DNA from: Puia dinghuensis
GTDB taxonomy: Bacteria; Bacteroidota; Bacteroidia; Chitinophagales; Chitinophagaceae
Direction: 5' to 3'
NCBI GenBank assembly: GCA_026224995.1
Contig: JAMFRX010000400.1
Location: 1 to 9,575, forward strand
Length of the DNA stretch: 9,575 nucleotides
Below are positions 6,341 through 9,575 of this stretch, in pieces; position 1 is the first letter of the stretch, and every line of letters begins with the position of its first letter. A model generated the notes under the pieces. That model was not told the DNA's origin and ran no database searches. It worked only from the letters and a program-made list of their open reading frames with translations. The position numbers were made by a program, and so were the translations under genes.

Positions 6341-7534
6341 ATGCCCAGCATCGCTATGTTAGGATCCGGTTTCATCGCCCGCTTCTATGCCGATTCGATC
6401 TTAGGTCAGCGGAGCCGTGACTCCGTCGTCTGCGTATACTCCCGCCGGAAGGAAAGCGCCGAAAAATTTGCCAAAGACTATCACTGCAAGCATTGGTCCA
6501 TCGACATGGAGGAGGTCATCGCCAACCCGCGCGTCGACATCGTCTGCATCGCCCTGCCCAACAACCTGCACGAGATTGCCGTCCTGCTCTGCTGCAAGCA
6601 CAAAAAAGCGGTGATGACCACCAAGCCGCTGGGGCGCAATGCGACGGAAGCCCGCCGGATGCTGGAAGCCGTGGAAGACGCCGGCATCTTCAACAGCTAT
6701 CTGGAAGACCTGGTCTACACGCCCAAATTCCTGAAAGCCCATGAGAGCGTAAAGAATGGCGCCCTGGGCCGCATTTTATGGGCCAAGTCGCGCGAGACCC
6801 ACCCGGGGCCGCACAGCGACTGGTTCTGGGATATGGAGCAGGCAGGAGGCGGCTGCATCCTGGACCTCGGCTGTCATTGTGTAGAGATCGCACGCAGCTT
6901 CATCGGCAAGGATATCCGGCCCGTAGAGGTCATGTGCTGGGCCGACACACAGGTGAAGCCAATAGACGCCGAAGACCATGCCATCGGACTGGTGAAATAT
7001 GAGAACGGCGCCATCGGGCAATTCGAAGTCAGCTGGACCTTCCGCGGCGGCCTGGACCTGCGCGACGAGGTCATGGGCACCGAAGGGACCATCTGGGTCA
7101 ACAGCTTTCTGCGTACGGGGCTCGAGATGTTCACCACCGGCAAGGGCGCAGACTACGTCTCGGAGAAAACGGAAAGCAATACCGGCTGGCTCTTTCCCGT
7201 AGGCGACGAGCTCAACGACCTCGGCTATAACCATATGTTCACCGATGTCTTCAACGCCTTCGAAAAAGGCCGCCAGCCTAAGGAAACCTTTTATGATGGC
7301 TATGTGGTCAACGCCGTGCTGGACGCTGCCTATCGCTCGGCGAAAACAAAGCTTTGGGAGCCCGTCCAGCTCGACATCTGGCGAGGTCGTCTCGGCGTCA
7401 CCAAAGACAGTCACCTCACGGAATACGATGCCGAAAACTACCTGATCAAGGAAGAGATGACGCACTATGGCGCGAAAAAGGTCATCCTGAAGAATAAGAA
7501 CAGCGGGCTGATCACCGAGAAAGTCCTCGACTAA
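6341..7534 (+). CDS. Gfo/Idh/MocA family oxidoreductase
   Basis: This NAD(P)-dependent dehydrogenase of 397 residues acts on sugars, inositols or similar polyols. The N-terminal Rossmann fold carries the dinucleotide loop MLGSGFIARFYADSI (residues 6-20); VDIVCIALPNNLH (65-77) is the conserved strand-loop, and TKPLGRN (94-100) holds the catalytic-site Lys95, with Thr where most family members have Glu (EKP). The C-terminal alpha/beta domain carries GGGCILDLGCHCVEIAR (169-185), in which Asp175 and His179 fit the catalytic Asp/His pair. No twin-arginine or Sec signal is present, so the enzyme is cytoplasmic, unlike many secreted relatives in this phylum. It follows the permease by 20 bp with an A/T-rich leader and no Shine-Dalgarno, and a terminator lies about 100 bp after its stop; together they look like a small uptake-and-oxidation unit. 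The substrate is not determinable. Confidence 0.92.
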   Translation: MPSIAMLGSGFIARFYADSILGQRSRDSVVCVYSRRKESAEKFAKDYHCKHWSIDMEEVIANPRVDIVCIALPNNLHEIAVLLCCKHKKAVMTTKPLGRNATEARRMLEAVEDAGIFNSYLEDLVYTPKFLKAHESVKNGALGRILWAKSRETHPGPHSDWFWDMEQAGGGCILDLGCHCVEIARSFIGKDIRPVEVMCWADTQVKPIDAEDHAIGLVKYENGAIGQFEVSWTFRGGLDLRDEVMGTEGTIWVNSFLRTGLEMFTTGKGADYVSEKTESNTGWLFPVGDELNDLGYNHMFTDVFNAFEKGRQPKETFYDGYVVNAVLDAAYRSAKTKLWEPVQLDIWRGRLGVTKDSHLTEYDAENYLIKEEMTHYGAKKVILKNKNSGLITEKVLD

Positions 7535-7631
7535 GCCTATTTGTCGCGGCTTTGCTGCGGTCTTTGACCTGTAATGCCCTCGTGGCCAAACTCTCCGCAC
7601 CGACCCAAAAAGTATTGCACACGCGGTGGAA

Positions 7632-7669
7632 AACATAGCCTGGGTAATTTCCTAGGCTATGTTATTTTT
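7632..7669 (+). terminator. Rho-independent terminator after the permease/oxidoreductase unit
   Basis: AACATAGCCT (7632-7641) pairs perfectly with AGGCTATGTT (7654-7663). The stem continues inward with a G-U pair (7642/7653) and two G-C pairs (7643/7652, 7644/7651), giving 13 bp around the 6-nt loop TAATTT. A run of five T (7665-7669) follows after one A. The G-U pair exists only in plus-strand RNA and the T-tract is on the same strand, so the orientation is plus. It lies about 100 bp past the stop of the oxidoreductase gene and separates that unit from nrdBA. Confidence 0.8.
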
Positions 7670-7670
7670 G
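7663..7670 (+). promoter_or_regulatory. Candidate -7 promoter element for nrdBA, overlapping the terminator T-tract
   Basis: TATTTTTG matches TAnnTTTG exactly and would place a start site near 7675-7680, in front of the second hairpin. No TTG is visible at the expected -33 distance; that region is the terminator stem. A terminator T-run followed by G yields this motif easily, so chance is a real alternative. Confidence 0.3.
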
Positions 7671-7678
7671 AGTTACCC

Positions 7679-7711
7679 CTTTGCGACGGGATCTTCGATT
7701 TCGCCGCAAAG
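7679..7711 (+). other. Second long stem-loop in the nrdB leader
   Basis: CTTTGCG (7679-7685) pairs with CGCAAAG (7705-7711). After a single A/C mismatch (7686/7704), seven further pairs follow (7687-7693 with 7697-7703, two of them G-U), closing on the 3-nt loop TTC. In all there are 14 pairs in 33 nt. The two G-U pairs form only in plus-strand RNA, which points to a transcribed structure reading toward nrdB. No T-run follows, so it is not a simple terminator. It lies 88 bp before the nrdB ATG and could be a 5'-end mRNA stabiliser or part of a leader switch; function is inferred only. Confidence 0.6.
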
Positions 7712-7798
7712 AAACCTGCCGCCATCGGTTTTTCTGGACAAGTCCCCAAACCATTGTGGTCACTATATTATTCATTCATCTGCAATCTATTAACTAAA

Positions 7799-8770
7799 AT
7801 GGAGAACGGAAACGAGCTCTTATTGAAAGAGAATAAGGATCGGTTTGTCATCCTGCCGATCAACTACCCCAAAGTGTGGGAGATGTACAAGAAGCATGAA
7901 GCCAGCTTCTGGACGGCCGAAGAGATCGACCTGGGTGCAGATATGCAGGACTGGGCAAAATTAAACGAGGGCGAGCGTCATTTTATTTCACACATCCTGG
8001 CCTTTTTCGCCGCCAGCGACGGGATCGTCAACGAGAACCTGGCCGTTAACTTCATGAGCGAGGTGCAGCTCCCCGAAGCGCGCTGCTTCTATGGCTTCCA
8101 GATCATGATGGAGAATATCCACTCCGAGACTTATGCCCTGCTGATCGACACCTATATCAAAGACCCCCAGGAGAAGCATCGTCTTTTCCATGCCATCGAT
8201 ACCGTTCCCGCCGTACAGAAAAAAGCGGAATGGGCCCTGCGCTGGATACAGAACGGCAGCTTTGCCGAACGGCTGGTCGCCTTCGCGGCGGTAGAAGGCA
8301 TCTTCTTCAGCGGCAGCTTCTGCTCTATCTTCTGGATGAAGAAAAGAGGACTCATGCCCGGCCTCACCTTCAGCAACGAGCTCATCAGCCGGGACGAAGG
8401 GCTGCACTGTGAATTCGCCTGCCTGCTGTACAGCATGCTGGAGAACAAGCTCCCTGAGGAAGAAGTCCTGGGCATTATCGGGGATGCCGTAAAGATCGAA
8501 AAAGAATTCATCACCGAAGCGCTGCCCGTGGACCTCATCGGCATGAACGCCCGGCTGATGCAGCAATACATAGAATTCGTCGCCGACCGCTGGCTGGATC
8601 AGCTCGGCTATGCCAAGCTCTTTAATGCCACCAACCCCTTTGACTTCATGGAGATGATCTCCCTGCAGGGCAAGACCAACTTCTTCGAGAAACGCGTTGG
8701 CGATTATCAGAAGTCCGGCGTCATGAGCGGGAAGGAAGCCCAGACTTTCAGCCTCGAGGAAGATTTTTAA
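7799..8770 (+). CDS. nrdB: class I ribonucleoside-diphosphate reductase, small (radical) subunit
   Basis: The R2 subunit houses the di-iron tyrosyl radical that the large subunit needs to reduce ribonucleotides to deoxyribonucleotides. The protein has 323 residues. All metal ligands are present: Asp74 (AASDGIVNENL), Glu105 and His108 (ENIHSETY), Glu166 (VEGIFFSG), Glu200 and His203 (SRDEGLHC). Tyr112 lies four residues after His108 as in E. coli Tyr122, so this is the Tyr-radical type. Ligand spacings match mammalian R2 closely (the gap from the radical Tyr to the next Glu is short, unlike E. coli), and the tail TFSLEEDF resembles the mouse R2 tail that docks on R1. The start is the ATG at 7799 after an A/T-rich leader; an upstream ATG at 7574 would add 75 unrelated residues across a terminator and is rejected. 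nrdA follows after 41 bp, so the two are presumably one operon. Confidence 0.97.
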   Translation: MENGNELLLKENKDRFVILPINYPKVWEMYKKHEASFWTAEEIDLGADMQDWAKLNEGERHFISHILAFFAASDGIVNENLAVNFMSEVQLPEARCFYGFQIMMENIHSETYALLIDTYIKDPQEKHRLFHAIDTVPAVQKKAEWALRWIQNGSFAERLVAFAAVEGIFFSGSFCSIFWMKKRGLMPGLTFSNELISRDEGLHCEFACLLYSMLENKLPEEEVLGIIGDAVKIEKEFITEALPVDLIGMNARLMQQYIEFVADRWLDQLGYAKLFNATNPFDFMEMISLQGKTNFFEKRVGDYQKSGVMSGKEAQTFSLEEDF

Positions 8771-8811
8771 GAACTGTCGATCGTTACTAACCCATTAAAA
8801 TTTATATATAC

Positions 8812-9575
8812 ATGTTCGTCATCAAAAGGAACGGGAAACAAGAATCCGTGAAATTCGACAAGATCACGGCCCGCATAGAAAAGCTCTGCTACGGCCTGGA
8901 CCGCCGTTTCGTCAACTCCATCGACGTCGCCAAAAAAGTGATCGAAGGGCTTTATGACGGCGTCACCACTACCGAGCTGGACAACCTGGCCGCAGAGACC
9001 TCCGCCTCCCTCACGGTAAAGCATCAGACTATGCGCTGTTAGCCAGCCGCATCGCCGTCAGCAACCTCCACAAGAATACCATCAAGAGCTTCACGGCCAC
9101 GATGAAGCTCCTATACGAATGCCGCGACGGCAAGACCGGCAAGTCCGTCCCCCTGCTGTCCGAAGAGGTATGGCAGATCGTCTGTGACAACGCCGAGCTG
9201 CTCGACTCCACCATCATCTATGACCGGGACTATGGCTTCGACTATTTCGGCTTCAAGACCCTGGAGAAATCCTACCTGCTCAAGGTGGACGGGAAAGTGG
9301 TCGAACGGCCGCAGCACCTCTATATGCGCGTTGCCATCGGCATCCACAACGATGATATCGAGAGCGCCATCAAGACCTATCACCTGATGAGCGAACGCTG
9401 GTTCACGCATGCTACGCCTACACTCTTCAATGCCGGCACACCCAAGCCGCAGATGAGCTCCTGCTTCCTGCTCACCATGAAGGACGACAGCATAGACGGC
9501 ATCTACGACACGCTCAAGCAGACCGCCAAGATCTCCCAGTCCGCCGGTGGCATCGGCCTGTCCATCCACAACATC
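8812..9575 (+). pseudogene. nrdA: class I ribonucleoside-diphosphate reductase, large subunit; frameshifted as given and cut by right edge
   Basis: The large (R1) subunit binds substrate and allosteric nucleotides and works with NrdB. The first frame starts at the ATG at 8812 with an ATP-cone domain (FVIKRNGKQESVKFDKITAR, residues 2-21) and runs to His71, then reads five off-frame residues and stops at 9040-9042. The expected protein continues one frame over: DYALLASRIAVSNLHK and onward stays open from 9027 to 9575. Adding one C near 9025 turns HQT into HPDY, matching the eukaryotic R1 sequence KHPDYA, and restores 255 residues in one frame. In that numbering the active-site Cys in SSCFLL (9462-9464) becomes residue 218, the same number as in human RRM1, so no other indel is present. 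The leader (8771-8811) is A/T-rich with no Shine-Dalgarno. It is probably a functional gene with a sequence error; a true lesion is possible. Confidence 0.9.
9022..9029 (+). other. nrdA: Frameshift site in nrdA (one base apparently missing)
   Basis: The sequence reads CAT CAG AC where CAT CCA GAC (His-Pro-Asp) is expected. The simplest repair is one extra C beside C9025. The site is not a slippery heptamer and lacks an obvious stimulatory structure, so programmed frameshifting is unlikely. Confidence 0.85.

Larger units (their letters stand above)
7535..7798. other. Non-coding region between the oxidoreductase gene and nrdB
   Basis: These 264 bp hold no supported gene. The nrdB frame stays open upstream to an ATG at 7574, but the resulting 75-residue extension is unlike any RNR small subunit and would run across the terminator hairpin, so I treat it as non-coding. 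Contents in order: about 97 bp of unremarkable 3' trailer, a terminator hairpin with T-tract (7632-7669), a TAnnTTTG promoter-like box overlapping the T-tract (7663-7670), a second long hairpin (7679-7711), and an A/T-rich leader before the nrdB ATG. Confidence 0.75.

Noticed and set aside
6776..7636. Antisense open frame of 286 codons opposite the oxidoreductase gene
   Set aside because: It is a shadow of GC-rich codon bias on the opposite strand, with no recognisable domain, and the plus-strand gene is secure.
7760..7773. NrdR-box-like sequence TCACTATATTATTC upstream of nrdB
   Set aside because: The left part (CACTATAT) fits the box, but the right half does not and there is no second box at the usual spacing; too weak to call.
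7574..7798. N-terminal 75-residue extension of NrdB from the ATG at 7574
   Set aside because: The translated extension has no RNR likeness, crosses a terminator and a second hairpin, and the family start matches the ATG at 7799.
9022..9042. Programmed ribosomal frameshift in nrdA
   Set aside because: There is no slippery heptamer or clear downstream structure, and nrdA is not known to use frameshifting; a missing base explains the data more simply.

Overview
The window looks like a chromosomal housekeeping segment of a high-GC Bacteroidota, most likely a member of the Chitinophagaceae. Four things support this: the gene order DUF2520 – kdsC-like HAD – UbiA – maf – DUF2851, a eukaryote-like class I ribonucleotide reductase, near absence of Shine-Dalgarno sequences with A/T-rich leaders directly before most ATG codons, and several matches to the Bacteroidota -7 promoter box TAnnTTTG. 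GC is high by eye, roughly 55-60%. The genus cannot be fixed from the sequence alone. I see no tRNA, rRNA, insertion sequence, CRISPR array or obvious transferred segment.

Layout. Positions 1-3449 hold a minus-strand cluster, read from right to left: a Rossmann/DUF2520 protein, a KdsC-like phosphatase, a UbiA-family membrane prenyltransferase, a Maf nucleotide pyrophosphatase, and a DUF2851 protein that runs off the left edge. Spacing is tight from kdsC through maf (10 and 4 bp), with an 87-bp gap and a candidate promoter before kdsC. From 3469 an alpha/beta hydrolase runs on the plus strand, leaving only 19 bp between it and the divergent DUF2520 gene. It converges (19-bp gap) on a minus-strand protein-L-isoaspartate methyltransferase. 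Divergent from that, a plus-strand pair encodes an MFS nucleoside/sugar:H+ symporter-like permease and a Gfo/Idh/MocA oxidoreductase 20 bp apart, plausibly an uptake-and-oxidation unit for a sugar-like substrate.

From 7535 to 7798 there is a 264-bp non-coding stretch with two strong hairpins. The first, followed by a T-tract, is a good Rho-independent terminator for the permease/oxidoreductase unit. The second would sit at or near the 5' end of the next transcript. Then come nrdB (class I RNR radical subunit, all metal ligands and the radical tyrosine present) and nrdA (large subunit), cut by the right edge.

The most striking observation is that nrdA as given is frameshifted after codon 71. 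Restoring one C near 9025 gives an uninterrupted R1 frame to the window end and puts the active-site cysteine at residue 218, the same number as in human RRM1. A sequencing or assembly error is the likeliest cause, but a real lesion cannot be excluded. I found no clearly novel multi-gene system. The second-best leads are the terminator/promoter/5'-hairpin arrangement before nrdB and the conserved cluster carrying two proteins of unknown function.
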